A stretch of 64,000 nucleotides of DNA from Crocinitomix catalasitica ATCC 23190 (GCF_000621625.1 NZ_JHXV01000017.1:1-64000), one strand, 5' to 3'; shown: positions 45,940 through 56,583, counted from the first letter of the stretch. The notes: generated from the letters alone by a model not told the origin. Program-made: numbers and translations.

Positions 45940-46637
45940 TGAAAGTTTTAGCCATTATACCTGCACGAGGCGGAAGTAAGCGAGTGATTGACAAAAATAC
46001 AAAGTTATTAAATGGTAAGCCCTTAATAAGCTACACTATCAACGCGGCAAAAGCTTCTGAATTATTATTTGATATAATTATCTCCACTGATAGTAATCAA
46101 ATTGCTAATGTTGCTCAAAAACATGGAGGAAAAGTACCCTTTCTGCGACCAAAAGAATTTGCAGCAGATTCAAGTGGAGATCGCGATTATTTAATACACG
46201 CTTTAACTTGGTATCAGAACGAATTGAATGTCAAAATAGACGCCGTTTGCATATTGCGTCCAACTTCACCCTTTAGAACTGCAGAACTTATAGATAAAGG
46301 AATAGAATTATTAGAGAATTCTTCATGTGATTCAATTCGCAGTATGTCAATTGTTTCGGGAGTTCATCATCCATACTGGATGTATAAAGAAGAAAATAGT
46401 TTTGCTAAAGAAATAATTGATGGAATCAGCATTGAACAATATTTTCAAAGTCAATTATTACCCGACGTTTATCGACTAAATGGCTGCGTGGATATAATAA
46501 AATCTGATTGTCTATTAAACTTAGAAAAAAACTTGTACGGCACTAATATAAAAATCCTAGAAACTCCAAAAAAACAAGATTTAGACATTGATACCCCAGA
46601 AGATTTCGAATATTGCGAATGGTTAATGACGAAGTAA
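45939..46637 (+). CDS. NeuA-family CMP-nonulosonic acid synthetase (acylneuraminate cytidylyltransferase)
   Basis: This is a 232-residue nucleotidyltransferase that activates the nonulosonic acid with CTP. IPARGGSKRVIDKN is the NeuA signature, with DIIISTDS, LRPTSPFRT, YRLNGCVDII and DIDTPEDFEY. It lacks the extra C-terminal domain of some NeuA proteins. It starts on the last base of the fusion gene stop (TAATG) and is the last gene of the operon. The convergent glycosyltransferase gene ends 4 nt away. Confidence 0.92.
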   Translation: MKVLAIIPARGGSKRVIDKNTKLLNGKPLISYTINAAKASELLFDIIISTDSNQIANVAQKHGGKVPFLRPKEFAADSSGDRDYLIHALTWYQNELNVKIDAVCILRPTSPFRTAELIDKGIELLENSSCDSIRSMSIVSGVHHPYWMYKEENSFAKEIIDGISIEQYFQSQLLPDVYRLNGCVDIIKSDCLLNLEKNLYGTNIKILETPKKQDLDIDTPEDFEYCEWLMTK

Positions 46638-46641
46638 TCAA

Positions 46642-48306
46642 TTAGTCATTGCCTTCTATCTTATCTAGAATAAGTTCAATCGCTTTATTCCCATTACAGA
46701 AAAAATAGTTATTTATAAATGACAAATAAGCCTCCTTGTTTATTTTAATATTCTTTTGTTGAAGTACATGAAGTAAGTCCTCTTCGCTGTAAATAGGAAT
46801 GCCTACACCTTCTTTTATGTAATTTACTTTATCCTGTTTAAGTAAGTCCAGAATAACTAATGGTTTGTTAAATGCAACAAATTCGGCTCCAACAGTCGAA
46901 TAACTGGTTATTAATAGACTACATTTTTCAAAATGAGTAACCAAATCGGACGTTCTATCAATATAAAAATTACTAAAACTAATGGTATCCCCTATTTTAT
47001 AAAAATAAGCATCATCCTTTTCTGATGGATGAGGCCTTAAAACGAGCCTGTACCTATCCCCCATCTTCTGAATCACAGATAATACGGTTAACAATTCCTT
47101 TTTTCTTAAGTTTATATCGGGTTGTGGCTGTGTAGCGTAAACTATTAGTTCTTGATCAGTATTCAGTAGTTGACTCGAAATACGTTGACCGTTATTTTCA
47201 GGAATTCTACCTGTAGTAAGTACTTGATTAGATGAATACCCTCCACTTGTCAATAATAAATTTGTATAATACTCCCCCCATGTAAATGTTGTGTCTGGAA
47301 GTAGCGGTGATTCTTTATAATGACCATACATATAGGCAGGATGTAAAGTATAAATCATTCCGTGTTGAACGGCAAAAACTCGTAATTTTGCTTGCTTCGC
47401 AGCATACTGAATAACCTTTTGCTGTGGACTATTTTCATCTATCAAAAGGATAGACTTGAGACTTTGTTTTTTAAAAAAATGTTTGAATGAAAAATAGCGT
47501 ATTAAGAAAAAATATATACTACTCTTTTGATTAAATAAAAAGGAACAAATAAGTCGAGAATCTTCACTGGTCGAATATTCTATCAAATCTTTCTGAATTT
47601 GTTTATTTGCTTTAACAAATTCCTTCATTTCCTTAATCCATTTAAAACTAAAAAAATAATTCCCTACAATGTTATCGACATTAATTCTCTTTTTGTATTC
47701 TTTTTTATCTACCAGCTTTTTTTTAGAATCAAATTGATTTCGATTATAGATTAAATCAAATTTCGATGCTAATTCACCAAATCTAAAATTTATTTGACCT
47801 GGTTGCCCAATTAGAATATGTTCAGTATTAAACCTTAAATTGGGTTTAAATTGAGTAAGTATCTGCCAACTTTCTTTGACTAAAAATTTCTTATCGGTAA
47901 CGTTGACTTTGGCGGCTACCAATTTTATACTGTCCTTGTCAATATAGTTAAATAACTTTCGATCTGCAGTTATAACAATCGTTTCTGGTGAAGATTTAAG
48001 TTGATTTTTAATGCACGCCAGGTTGAGTAAAAAATTTTTGTATTGAAAGTAAGTGCGGAAATGGGTTAAAAACCAAATATTTACTCCTACACGATTCTCA
48101 AAAATCTTAAAATAAGGTAAATTTTCATTGTAAAATGATCCGATTTTTTCAAAACTATTATTAATGATTTTTTTCTGTTCATCACTATCAAGAGTCAGTA
48201 CAGTTAGATTTTTAGTATTTTGGTTGGTATAATTTGAGGTAAAGTATTTTATATTCTCATCAGTTTCCCGCTCATATTCGATATTTCGATCCAGATAATA
48301 ATTCAT
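46642..48306 (-). CDS. Putative surface-carbohydrate transferase (GT-B-like, HP and S motifs)
   Basis: This is a 554-residue cytoplasmic protein. The N-terminal ~270 residues have no recognised domain. The C-terminal half looks like a GT-B donor-binding half with AVQHGMIYTLHPAYM, TFTWGEYY, VLTTGRIPEN, LVLRPHPSE (HP motif) and LLITSYSTVGAEFVAFNKPLVILD (S-type motif). HP plus S motifs occur in bacterial sialyl- and polysialyltransferases and in CDP-glycerol glycerophosphotransferases. Its 3' end faces the CMP-sugar synthetase gene 4 nt away, so use of a CMP-nonulosonate donor is a fair guess. The ATG at 48306 is preferred over a TTG at 48339. It is the last gene of the carB operon, 4 nt after a GT4 gene. 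Confidence 0.7.
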   Translation of the reverse strand: MNYYLDRNIEYERETDENIKYFTSNYTNQNTKNLTVLTLDSDEQKKIINNSFEKIGSFYNENLPYFKIFENRVGVNIWFLTHFRTYFQYKNFLLNLACIKNQLKSSPETIVITADRKLFNYIDKDSIKLVAAKVNVTDKKFLVKESWQILTQFKPNLRFNTEHILIGQPGQINFRFGELASKFDLIYNRNQFDSKKKLVDKKEYKKRINVDNIVGNYFFSFKWIKEMKEFVKANKQIQKDLIEYSTSEDSRLICSFLFNQKSSIYFFLIRYFSFKHFFKKQSLKSILLIDENSPQQKVIQYAAKQAKLRVFAVQHGMIYTLHPAYMYGHYKESPLLPDTTFTWGEYYTNLLLTSGGYSSNQVLTTGRIPENNGQRISSQLLNTDQELIVYATQPQPDINLRKKELLTVLSVIQKMGDRYRLVLRPHPSEKDDAYFYKIGDTISFSNFYIDRTSDLVTHFEKCSLLITSYSTVGAEFVAFNKPLVILDLLKQDKVNYIKEGVGIPIYSEEDLLHVLQQKNIKINKEAYLSFINNYFFCNGNKAIELILDKIEGND

Positions 48307-48310
48307 GAAA

Positions 48311-49618
48311 CTAATTTTGAATCTTTTCAATAATACCAACTAATTTTTTTGTTAAATTCTCTCTAGAAAAATACTCTAGGCCTGCGAAAGAGAATTTTAT
48401 TTCTCTATTAACCAAATTTGATATAAACAATTCTAATCCATATTGATCATCATAATTAAATATTTTTCCTGCATCAACTTTATTGAGAATTTCTGCAGCG
48501 TCACCATCTAATGGTCCTATAGCTACAATGGGCTTCTTATAACTCATATATTCAAAGATCTTCCCAGTAACTATTCCTTTATTACCTTTAGTATCAGGTA
48601 TGGCTAAAAAAAGCACATCACTATTAGCATAATAATTGACTAAATCAGACTTTTTCACATAACCGTAAAAACTAATATAATTACTCAAACCTAATTCTTC
48701 CACAAGATCATGAATACTTTGATCTTGTACTCCTACAAAACTTAAATGAAGCCCAGGAATTAGTTGAGTTACGTTCTTAAAAGCTTTAAAAAAAGTCTTA
48801 ATATTATAGAGGCTGGAAATTACACCTACATATAGTAGATTATATTTACCTTTTAATTTAAAATTGGGAACAATCTGCGAAGTTATTATGTCTGCTGTGT
48901 CAAAACCGTTTTCAACTACATAAATATTCTCAGAATGGGCAGATTTCATTGAAAAAGTTTCCTTCAATCCATCACTAACTGTTAAAACTAAATCAGCTTC
49001 ATTAATCACTCGTTTTTCTAATTCTTCTTCTTTATCCTTTAAATATTTAATTTTTGACAATTGATCGTAATAAAATATATCTGTCCATGGGTCTCTTAAG
49101 TCTGCAATCCAAATAATATCTCGATTTAACTTTAAATTTAAGCCAATTAATTGTGATGAGTGTGGCGGACTTGTCGTTACCACATATTTTATCTGATACT
49201 TATCTATTATTTCTACTGCTGTTTTATAAGCATATTTATTCCAGCCTTTCCTTGGATCAACTTTAAAAAGATTGCCTCGAATGTATCGAAACAATGTTTG
49301 TATTCGGGAATTCGAATTTACATTACTGAACCCCGAATGTGGCATATTTTTTTTCCCTAAAATCTTTGAAAACAATCGGATTGGTTCAAATGAATTAGTT
49401 CGATAAATCTTTATACTTTCATCCACATCATTCAAAAGTGAATTGTCTAATAGAAAATATGAAGCTTTATCTGGATCAACCGTAATAATTACTGGCTCCC
49501 AATTATTCTTGGGCAAATACTTTGCAAACTTGAGCCAACGTTGTACTCCTGATCCACCACTAGGCGGCCAATAATACGATATGATAAGGATTTTTTGTTT
49601 AACTGGCTGGTTGTTCAT
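48311..49618 (-). CDS. GT4-family glycosyltransferase
   Basis: This is a 435-residue GT-B glycosyltransferase. The N-terminal acceptor half starts ILIISYYWPPSGGSGVQRW, typical of GT4 enzymes, and includes YVVTTSPPHSSQLIG and WIADLRDPWTD. The donor half holds LLYVGVISSLYN, YGYVKKSDLVNYYANSDVLFL and GKIFEYMSYKKPIVAIGPLDGDAAEIL with the E-x7-E-like donor motif. It probably adds a sugar to a surface glycan in the cytoplasm. Its start overlaps the end of the YfhO-like gene by 20 nt, and the next gene follows after 4 nt. Confidence 0.92.
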   Translation of the reverse strand: MNNQPVKQKILIISYYWPPSGGSGVQRWLKFAKYLPKNNWEPVIITVDPDKASYFLLDNSLLNDVDESIKIYRTNSFEPIRLFSKILGKKNMPHSGFSNVNSNSRIQTLFRYIRGNLFKVDPRKGWNKYAYKTAVEIIDKYQIKYVVTTSPPHSSQLIGLNLKLNRDIIWIADLRDPWTDIFYYDQLSKIKYLKDKEEELEKRVINEADLVLTVSDGLKETFSMKSAHSENIYVVENGFDTADIITSQIVPNFKLKGKYNLLYVGVISSLYNIKTFFKAFKNVTQLIPGLHLSFVGVQDQSIHDLVEELGLSNYISFYGYVKKSDLVNYYANSDVLFLAIPDTKGNKGIVTGKIFEYMSYKKPIVAIGPLDGDAAEILNKVDAGKIFNYDDQYGLELFISNLVNREIKFSFAGLEYFSRENLTKKLVGIIEKIQN

Positions 49619-52600
49619 CTATTGTCTCAATAACAGCATCGTCATTTCGTTTTGTAAACAAATAAATACCAGCACCCAATAAAATTATCATAATTATATT
49701 GGCTATTAAACTCATTGTACTAGCTATTTGAAATGATTCCAATTGAAAAGTAAATCTTATATCATGTTCTCCCGCAGGAATTTCAATACCTCTCAAAATG
49801 TAATTAACACGAGACACTGGCACTTCTTTGTCATCAATAAATGCTTTCCAACCATCTTCGTAGAAGATTTCAGAGAATACAACAAATTGATTTTCTTTCG
49901 AACTAAATTTATAAGTTAAATTGTCCGGTGAATAATCTGTCATTTCAATCGATCCATTTCCTGAATAAGCTTCTGATGAAATTTGATCTTTAAATCGTTC
50001 ATCCACTATTGTTAAACTATTCGGATCCCATCCTCCAACGTCACCACCTGTAATAGAGAAAATCTTATTGAATAAAGAATCTGGAGCAGAATCATACAAC
50101 CAATTTAGACCGGTTGAATCTGAAACAAGTGCCAATGGTTGATTAGCTGACTCTCTTAAAGGTAAATTGTTTACAGGAATTAATTCTCCTGGATTTTGAG
50201 CCAACTCAATTTCAATTTTTTCAGTTCCTTTAATTTTTTGATTCGTTACAACCTTACCATTTACATAAATCTTCCCTGATCCACCTTTAGATATAATTGA
50301 ATATTCGACAAAAGAACCTAGACTTTGTATTTCTTCGTCCGCATTTTCAACGAATTGAATATTCTTAGTCAACCATGCATTACCCATTGCTTCATTATTA
50401 ATAGCAGTAACTTGAGTAACTAAATTCCCGTTTTTATCTTGTTGACGTGCCAGTCGATATTTCATATTCAGCATATTTAAAACTGCTGGATTATTCTGTG
50501 AAATATGAAAGTCAATTAAATCTTGATAACGACTTAATTTAGCACCATGGTAACCACCAATCGATTTAAAGAAATAAGAAGTGTATGAGCTATTAAAAGG
50601 ATTACCTTCTTCAAATACTCTAAAATTTGTATAGCGATTTAAAACTCTGAACGTAGTATAGTCTCGCATCGCTTGTTTAACATTCCCATTAACATCCATC
50701 GTTTTTAATTCGCTATTTAATTCGGAAATAGCCGCATCAATTTCTGTTTTTATTTGTGGATTCGCTTGTAATTCATTTCTTAAAATAGTGTTCTCACCTT
50801 CCGATGCATTAAACGGATACATTTTGGCATTTCTATCTACCCAATCAGACCCATTCTTTCCAAGATTTTCATTATTTATAAATCTTTTATCAATTGACAC
50901 TAGATCAGCAAATATCAAGACTGCGAGTGCACCACTAAGAATATATTTTGAAAAAGAAGTTTTTAAATACACAAATATTAAAAGCACTGAAACAATTAAA
51001 AAGCCTAATGAACGACCAACATCAGCTTTGAAGATTCCAATACGAACATTTTCTAAATCACCAGTTAAAATGCTGACAGCTTCGGCATTGGCGGTCCCTT
51101 CATAAGAGGCGAACTGCTCGATTTCTTTTGCAGATAAGAAATTATTAAAAGAAGATGGTAGAATATAAAACACTAATAATAATGCGACTAGAGCTCCTGA
51201 TACGATATAGAATTTATTCATATCTGCTTTAATCTCTTCTTTCGCATCAACCAATTTTTGTAAAAATATTATCCCTAAAATCGGTAATGTGATTTCAACA
51301 ACAACTAAAATAATGGTAACTGCCCGAAGTTTATCATATCCGGGAATAGTATTCAAGAAAAAATCAGTTAAACTCGTTTCTGAAATTGCCGTTCCACTTG
51401 TTACAATAAATAATAATATTGCTGTATTAATGGCATTAAAAATTAAACGCTGTTTATTGTTAAGGAAGATATTTACCATATACAGAAGTATCGGTAAAAG
51501 AACTAATGCTGCAACAAAGTTATGGCCCCAACTCAAGGTTATAGCCAAAAGTGTAGCTGTTAATAATGCCCATTTATATTTATCTTTAACATAAACCATT
51601 GCTAGTAATGCTAATAAAACAATAATAATACCTACATATACAGGACCGGATGTGAAAGGCTGTTCTCCCCAATATTGACTACTATTAGCAACATTATTTC
51701 TAAACCTAGAATCAGTTTCTTTCAATAATTCTTTATTCGCTTCTTCTCCGCCAATTGCCACACTTTGGCCACCTTTAAAATTGGGCACCATTAAGGTGAA
51801 AGTTTCCCCAATACCATAACTCCAATTAGTTACATAATCCCTATCCAAACCTCCTGTTTTGATATTGTCATTGCTTGAACCGTCAGGATTAATTGTTAAC
51901 TCCGTACCACCTCTAATCGTTTGTTTTGCATATTCAGCTGTTCCGAATATATTCCCATAATTGGCAATCAACGCGACTCCATACCCTAAGAGTAAAGCGA
52001 CAGTTATTTTCACAAATTTAAATACCTTTTTATTTTTATAGTATTTAACAAATTCAACAATCCCAAGGAATAATAATAAAAATCCAGAGTAATAAGTTAT
52101 TTGTACGTGATTTACTGACAATTCTAAAGCCATAAATATTGTGGCACAAGCTACGCCAAACAGCCAATTTTTATTCCTATATGCCATTATAAATCCAGCT
52201 AACATTAAAGGAACGAGCCCAATTGCTGCTGCTTTCGTATTGTGACCAGCTTCGAGAATAACAATAAAATACGATGAAAATCCGAATGCTATGGATCCAA
52301 TTATACCAATAAATGGCTTTATTCTTAAAGACAATGAAAGTATATAAAAACTTATGAAATATACGAAAAGAAAAAATATAGGTGAAGGCAAACCTAATCT
52401 CAATAAATTAGTTAAACCTCTTGTCAACCAAGTGTTTTCGTAATGCAATGAAATTTGTGTCGTTGGCATTCCTGAAAACATTGCGTTTGTCCACAAAATA
52501 TTTTCATTATTATTTTCGCGATAATCAACAGCCTCTCTGGACATCCCAATAAAATTGGTAACGTCACCTTGTTTTAAATCATATCCTTTTAAAGCCGGAG

Positions 52601-52691
52601 AGAAATAAGAAATTGCAATAACTATAAATAACACGATAGCACCTAAATGCCACAAATTTTCCTTTTGAAGAATAGTCTCTTTTATACGCAT
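49599..52691 (-). CDS. YfhO-family membrane protein (GT-C-like)
   Basis: This is a 1030-residue protein with about 12-13 membrane helices over residues 15-600. A soluble, probably periplasmic region of about 400 residues follows, and then a last helix near the C-terminus. FSSYFIVILEAGHNTKAAAIG and GYGVALIANYGN lie among the helices, and FYEDGWKAFIDDKEVPVSRVNYILRG is the well-kept C-terminal YfhO motif. YfhO-family proteins are linked to glycosylation of lipoteichoic acid or surface polymers in Firmicutes; the substrate here is unknown. It sits between fkbM (4-nt gap) and the GT4 gene (20-nt overlap). Confidence 0.9.
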   Translation of the reverse strand: MRIKETILQKENLWHLGAIVLFIVIAISYFSPALKGYDLKQGDVTNFIGMSREAVDYRENNNENILWTNAMFSGMPTTQISLHYENTWLTRGLTNLLRLGLPSPIFFLFVYFISFYILSLSLRIKPFIGIIGSIAFGFSSYFIVILEAGHNTKAAAIGLVPLMLAGFIMAYRNKNWLFGVACATIFMALELSVNHVQITYYSGFLLLFLGIVEFVKYYKNKKVFKFVKITVALLLGYGVALIANYGNIFGTAEYAKQTIRGGTELTINPDGSSNDNIKTGGLDRDYVTNWSYGIGETFTLMVPNFKGGQSVAIGGEEANKELLKETDSRFRNNVANSSQYWGEQPFTSGPVYVGIIIVLLALLAMVYVKDKYKWALLTATLLAITLSWGHNFVAALVLLPILLYMVNIFLNNKQRLIFNAINTAILLFIVTSGTAISETSLTDFFLNTIPGYDKLRAVTIILVVVEITLPILGIIFLQKLVDAKEEIKADMNKFYIVSGALVALLLVFYILPSSFNNFLSAKEIEQFASYEGTANAEAVSILTGDLENVRIGIFKADVGRSLGFLIVSVLLIFVYLKTSFSKYILSGALAVLIFADLVSIDKRFINNENLGKNGSDWVDRNAKMYPFNASEGENTILRNELQANPQIKTEIDAAISELNSELKTMDVNGNVKQAMRDYTTFRVLNRYTNFRVFEEGNPFNSSYTSYFFKSIGGYHGAKLSRYQDLIDFHISQNNPAVLNMLNMKYRLARQQDKNGNLVTQVTAINNEAMGNAWLTKNIQFVENADEEIQSLGSFVEYSIISKGGSGKIYVNGKVVTNQKIKGTEKIEIELAQNPGELIPVNNLPLRESANQPLALVSDSTGLNWLYDSAPDSLFNKIFSITGGDVGGWDPNSLTIVDERFKDQISSEAYSGNGSIEMTDYSPDNLTYKFSSKENQFVVFSEIFYEDGWKAFIDDKEVPVSRVNYILRGIEIPAGEHDIRFTFQLESFQIASTMSLIANIIMIILLGAGIYLFTKRNDDAVIETIDEQPAS

Positions 52692-52695
52692 AGAA

Positions 52696-53478
52696 TCAAT
52701 TTAATATTGTCTTGTATTCGCTTAATTTAGAAGCGTGAATGAAATAAAAATCTTGGTTAAATATATTAATTTCTTCGATAGGAACTTCTTTTAACTTATT
52801 CTGCTGAAGGACATGGATATGATAATCTTTTTCAGTTAAGAAATTAGTCACATTCTGCTTGTTCTCTTTGCCATTCAGTTCTATTTGAATAACTGGAGAG
52901 AATTTTTCAATGGAAAAAATTAACGAAGGCATGACAAATTGTTCATATCCTTCAACATCACATTTAATAAAATTTAACTTTTGCAAAGCCAAACCTTCTA
53001 AGATATTATCTCCAATTTTCATAGGCACATCAAAACTCAATGCTGCTTGGTCGACATTATTTTCATCAACTTTAGTTAAACCGTGCCTTACTACTCCATT
53101 TACGATTGGAATTGACATTTTTACATTAGCTGATTCGGCTTCGCCTAAAGCAATATTAAATAAATTGAGTTGGACTTTATTCGACCATTTACGCATATTA
53201 CTTTTCCAAATATCAGCAAAAAGAGGAATAGGTTCAACAGCGATCAACAGACCTTTTGGTTGAATTTTTTTTGCTAGGAAATACGAATAGTACCCGAGAT
53301 TTGCACCTATATCCAATACAGTATCATTCGGTCGAACTAGTTCTTTAACAAAATGTAATTCGGCATATTTCTTTTTAAAAAAACCTAGACGCATCAGTAA
53401 AATATAAATCTTACTTATCAGTTGCAAATACGCTTTGATTCCAATTATTTTAACAAGAATTTTTCGAATTAATTTCAT
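52696..53478 (-). CDS. FkbM-family methyltransferase
   Basis: This is a 260-residue SAM-dependent methyltransferase. VLDIGANLGYYSYFLAKK is motif I, AVEPIPLF follows, and FIKCDVEGYEQFVMPSL is the FkbM signature. Members O-methylate polyketides or sugars of surface glycans; in this glycosyltransferase operon a sugar is the likely target. It starts one base after the DUF4834 stop and precedes the YfhO-like gene by 4 nt. Confidence 0.9.
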   Translation of the reverse strand: MKLIRKILVKIIGIKAYLQLISKIYILLMRLGFFKKKYAELHFVKELVRPNDTVLDIGANLGYYSYFLAKKIQPKGLLIAVEPIPLFADIWKSNMRKWSNKVQLNLFNIALGEAESANVKMSIPIVNGVVRHGLTKVDENNVDQAALSFDVPMKIGDNILEGLALQKLNFIKCDVEGYEQFVMPSLIFSIEKFSPVIQIELNGKENKQNVTNFLTEKDYHIHVLQQNKLKEVPIEEINIFNQDFYFIHASKLSEYKTILN

Positions 53479-53479
53479 A

Positions 53480-53737
53480 TTAGTCTACTTCTTGATAATC
53501 GGTATAATCACCTTTATTTAAATCGCTTTTGTCAACTTTAGAAATACTAACACGACCATAATTTTTAGCTGCATTAACCTTATCATTTCGACTTTTCTTT
53601 GCATTTGCCTCATGTGTTTTTTGTTCGGCAACAGTCCTACGAACCGTCATCATTTTACCAATGACTCTTAGCAATAAAAAAATACCAAGAATTATTAATA
53701 CTGTCCGAAAAAGTCCAACTATGCTTAAAAGAATCAT
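53480..53737 (-). CDS. DUF4834 small membrane protein
   Basis: This is an 85-residue protein with one N-terminal membrane helix (residues ~4-25) and a charged cytoplasmic-like tail rich in Lys, Asn and Asp. Size and layout fit DUF4834, a small family known mainly from Bacteroidota with no known role. It starts on the last base of the carB stop (TAATG), so it is translationally coupled to carB, and fkbM begins one base after its end. Confidence 0.75.
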   Translation of the reverse strand: MILLSIVGLFRTVLIILGIFLLLRVIGKMMTVRRTVAEQKTHEANAKKSRNDKVNAAKNYGRVSISKVDKSDLNKGDYTDYQEVD

Positions 53738-56550
53738 TATTTACTCAAATAAAGATTTCTTTCGCTATAGATTTTCTGAAAATAAGGGTCTTTTAAATCT
53801 TTGATGAAATATATTCCTTCACCAGTCGATTTCATTTCAGGTCCTAATTCTTTATTCACATTCGGGAATTTATCAAAAGAGAAAACAGGTACCTTAATCG
53901 CATAACCTTCTTTAAACGGTTTGAAATCAAAATCAGTTACTTTAGCTCCCAACATTACTTTTGTCGCATAATTCACATAAGGCTCTCTATAAGCTTTAGC
54001 AATAAAAGGAACAGTACGAGAAGCTCTTGGATTTGCTTCAATTACATATACCTTATCATCTTTAATAGCAAATTGGATATTAATCAATCCAACTGTTCTT
54101 AATGCGACTGCAATTTTATTAGTGATTTCCGTAATTTGCTGCAATACTAAATCTCCCAGGTTATAAGGAGGCAATAATGCGTAAGAATCACCAGAGTGAA
54201 TTCCTGCAGGTTCAATATGTTGCATTATACCAATAATGTAAACATTCTCTCCATCACAAATAGCATCTGCTTCAGCCTCTATAGCTCCGCCTAAGAAGTG
54301 ATCTAATAATATTTGGTTATCTGGTAGTTCATTTAAAATATCGACAACATGGTGCTCTAATGCTTCTTTATTGATTACAATTTTCATTTTTTGACCTCCC
54401 AATACATAAGAAGGTCTTACCAATAACGGGAATCCTAAATCATCAGCTAATTCAAGCGCTTGCTCAGCACTTTCTACTACGCCGAATTCAGGATAAGGAA
54501 TATTGTATTCTTTTAAAAGATTTGAAAATCTACCTCTATCTTCAGCTAAATCCAAAGCATCGTATGAAGTTCCCATTACTTTAATTCCATATCGCTCTAG
54601 CTTCTCAGCTAATTTAAGTGCTGTTTGCCCACCTAATTGAACTATTACACCTTCTGGTTTTTCATGCTTAATGATATCATATATATGTTCCCAGAATACT
54701 GGTTCGAAATATAATTTGTCAGCTGTATCAAAATCAGTTGAAACTGTTTCAGGGTTACAGTTAATCATTATGGTTTCATATCCACATTCCTTCGCTGCTA
54801 ATACACCGTGAACACACGAATAATCGAATTCTATACCTTGACCGATTCTATTCGGACCAGATCCTAAAACAACTATTTTTTTCTTATCTGAAACGATTGA
54901 TTCATTTTCATACTCGAAAGTTGAATAATAATATGGCGTTTCGGCTGCAAATTCTGCGGCACAAGTATCAACAATTTTATAAACTCTATTTATTCCAAAA
55001 TCAGTTCGTTTTGTATAAACTTCCGATTCTAAACATCTTAAAAGGTGCGCTATTTGTCTATCAGCGTATCCTTTTTGTTTCGCTTCGAAAATTAATTCTT
55101 CTGGCACATTAGAAACGTTGAATTTCTCAACACGCTTTTCCAATAAAACTAAATCTTCAATTTGTCTTAAAAACCAATTATCAATTTTAGTTTTTTCACG
55201 AATAGTTTTGAATGGTATCCCTAATTTAATCGCATCATAAATATGGAATAAACGGTCCCAACTAGGGAATTCTAAACTTTCTAGTATTTTATTTTGATCG
55301 TGAATTTCTTTACCATCTGCACCTAAGCCATTACGGCCGATTTCAAGCGACTGACAGGCTTTTTGTAAAGCTTCTTGGAAACTGCGTCCAATTGCCATTA
55401 CTTCTCCAACAGATTTCATTTGAAGACCTAATTTATCATCAGCTCCTTCAAATTTTGAGAAATTCCATCTTGGTATTTTCACAATCACATAATCCAATGT
55501 TGGTTCAAAGAACGCAGACGTTGTTTTTGTAATTTGATTTTTTAATTCATCTAAATGGTAACCTATTGCCAATTTTGCAGCAATTTTCGCAATCGGATAA
55601 CCTGTTGCTTTCGATGCTAATGCTGAAGATCGAGATACACGCGGGTTAATTTCAATTGCAATAATATCTTCGTTCTCATCTGGGCTTACTGCGAACTGAA
55701 CATTACATCCACCTGCAAAGTTCCCTATCTTTCTCATCATTTTGATCGCCATATCACGCATTTTCTGATATGTTTTATCAGATAATGTCATTGCTGGTGC
55801 TACGGTAATTGAGTCCCCCGTATGCACACCCATTGGATCAAAATTTTCAATTGAACAGATGATGACAACGTTGTCATTCGCATCTCTCAACAATTCTAAT
55901 TCATATTCTTTCCATCCCAACAATGCTTTATCAATCATCACCTCATGAATTGGTGATAAATGAAGACCTCTTGTTAGTAATTTATCAAATTCACTTTCAT
56001 TGTATACAATTGCAGCTCCCGTTCCACCAAGTGTATAAGAAGCACGAATACACAAAGGAAACCCATAATTTTGAGCAATTCCTTTACCTTCTAAAAATGA
56101 CTTTGCAGTTGCTTGAGGTGCCATCGGCACATCAATTTGTTCCATTAAATTACGAAACGATTCTCGATTTTCAGTAATCTCAATCGCATCGATATCGACT
56201 CCAATGATTTTAACACCGTGCTCTTCCCAAACACCTTGCTCATCACATTTTATTGCTAGATTCAAGGCTGTCTGACCACCCATAGTTGGCAGAACTGCGT
56301 CAATTTTATGTTTTTCTAAAATTTCTTTGATTGAAGCAACCTCTAAAGGTTTCAAGTAAATATTATCAGCCATGACGGGATCCGTCATAATTGTAGCTGG
56401 ATTACTATTTATTAGCGTAACTTCAATTCCTTCTTCTCTCAGTGATCTAGCAGCTTGAGATCCCGAATAATCAAATTCACATGCTTGCCCAATTACGATT
56501 GGTCCACTTCCTATAATTAAAACTGATTTAATGCTATTATCTCTTGGCAT
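53737..56550 (-). CDS. carB: Carbamoyl-phosphate synthase large subunit, without MGS domain
   Basis: This is a 937-residue synthetase that makes carbamoyl phosphate for pyrimidines and arginine with the small subunit CarA (not in the window). Two homologous ATP-grasp halves are present: residues ~1-400 ([42 protein letters not shown]) and ~550-937 ([33 protein letters not shown]), with the oligomerisation domain between. It ends ~135 residues before the E. coli enzyme and lacks the C-terminal MGS allosteric domain, as is usual in Bacteroidota. It heads a six-gene minus-strand unit that continues into surface-glycan genes. Confidence 0.97.
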   Translation of the reverse strand: MPRDNSIKSVLIIGSGPIVIGQACEFDYSGSQAARSLREEGIEVTLINSNPATIMTDPVMADNIYLKPLEVASIKEILEKHKIDAVLPTMGGQTALNLAIKCDEQGVWEEHGVKIIGVDIDAIEITENRESFRNLMEQIDVPMAPQATAKSFLEGKGIAQNYGFPLCIRASYTLGGTGAAIVYNESEFDKLLTRGLHLSPIHEVMIDKALLGWKEYELELLRDANDNVVIICSIENFDPMGVHTGDSITVAPAMTLSDKTYQKMRDMAIKMMRKIGNFAGGCNVQFAVSPDENEDIIAIEINPRVSRSSALASKATGYPIAKIAAKLAIGYHLDELKNQITKTTSAFFEPTLDYVIVKIPRWNFSKFEGADDKLGLQMKSVGEVMAIGRSFQEALQKACQSLEIGRNGLGADGKEIHDQNKILESLEFPSWDRLFHIYDAIKLGIPFKTIREKTKIDNWFLRQIEDLVLLEKRVEKFNVSNVPEELIFEAKQKGYADRQIAHLLRCLESEVYTKRTDFGINRVYKIVDTCAAEFAAETPYYYSTFEYENESIVSDKKKIVVLGSGPNRIGQGIEFDYSCVHGVLAAKECGYETIMINCNPETVSTDFDTADKLYFEPVFWEHIYDIIKHEKPEGVIVQLGGQTALKLAEKLERYGIKVMGTSYDALDLAEDRGRFSNLLKEYNIPYPEFGVVESAEQALELADDLGFPLLVRPSYVLGGQKMKIVINKEALEHHVVDILNELPDNQILLDHFLGGAIEAEADAICDGENVYIIGIMQHIEPAGIHSGDSYALLPPYNLGDLVLQQITEITNKIAVALRTVGLINIQFAIKDDKVYVIEANPRASRTVPFIAKAYREPYVNYATKVMLGAKVTDFDFKPFKEGYAIKVPVFSFDKFPNVNKELGPEMKSTGEGIYFIKDLKDPYFQKIYSERNLYLSK

Positions 56551-56583
56551 AACCTTATATAATTCCTCCGTTTAAAATTCCGC

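Noticed and set aside
53737-56550. Truncated carB
   Set aside because: The missing C-terminal part is only the MGS allosteric domain; both ATP-grasp halves are complete and this short form is usual in the phylum.
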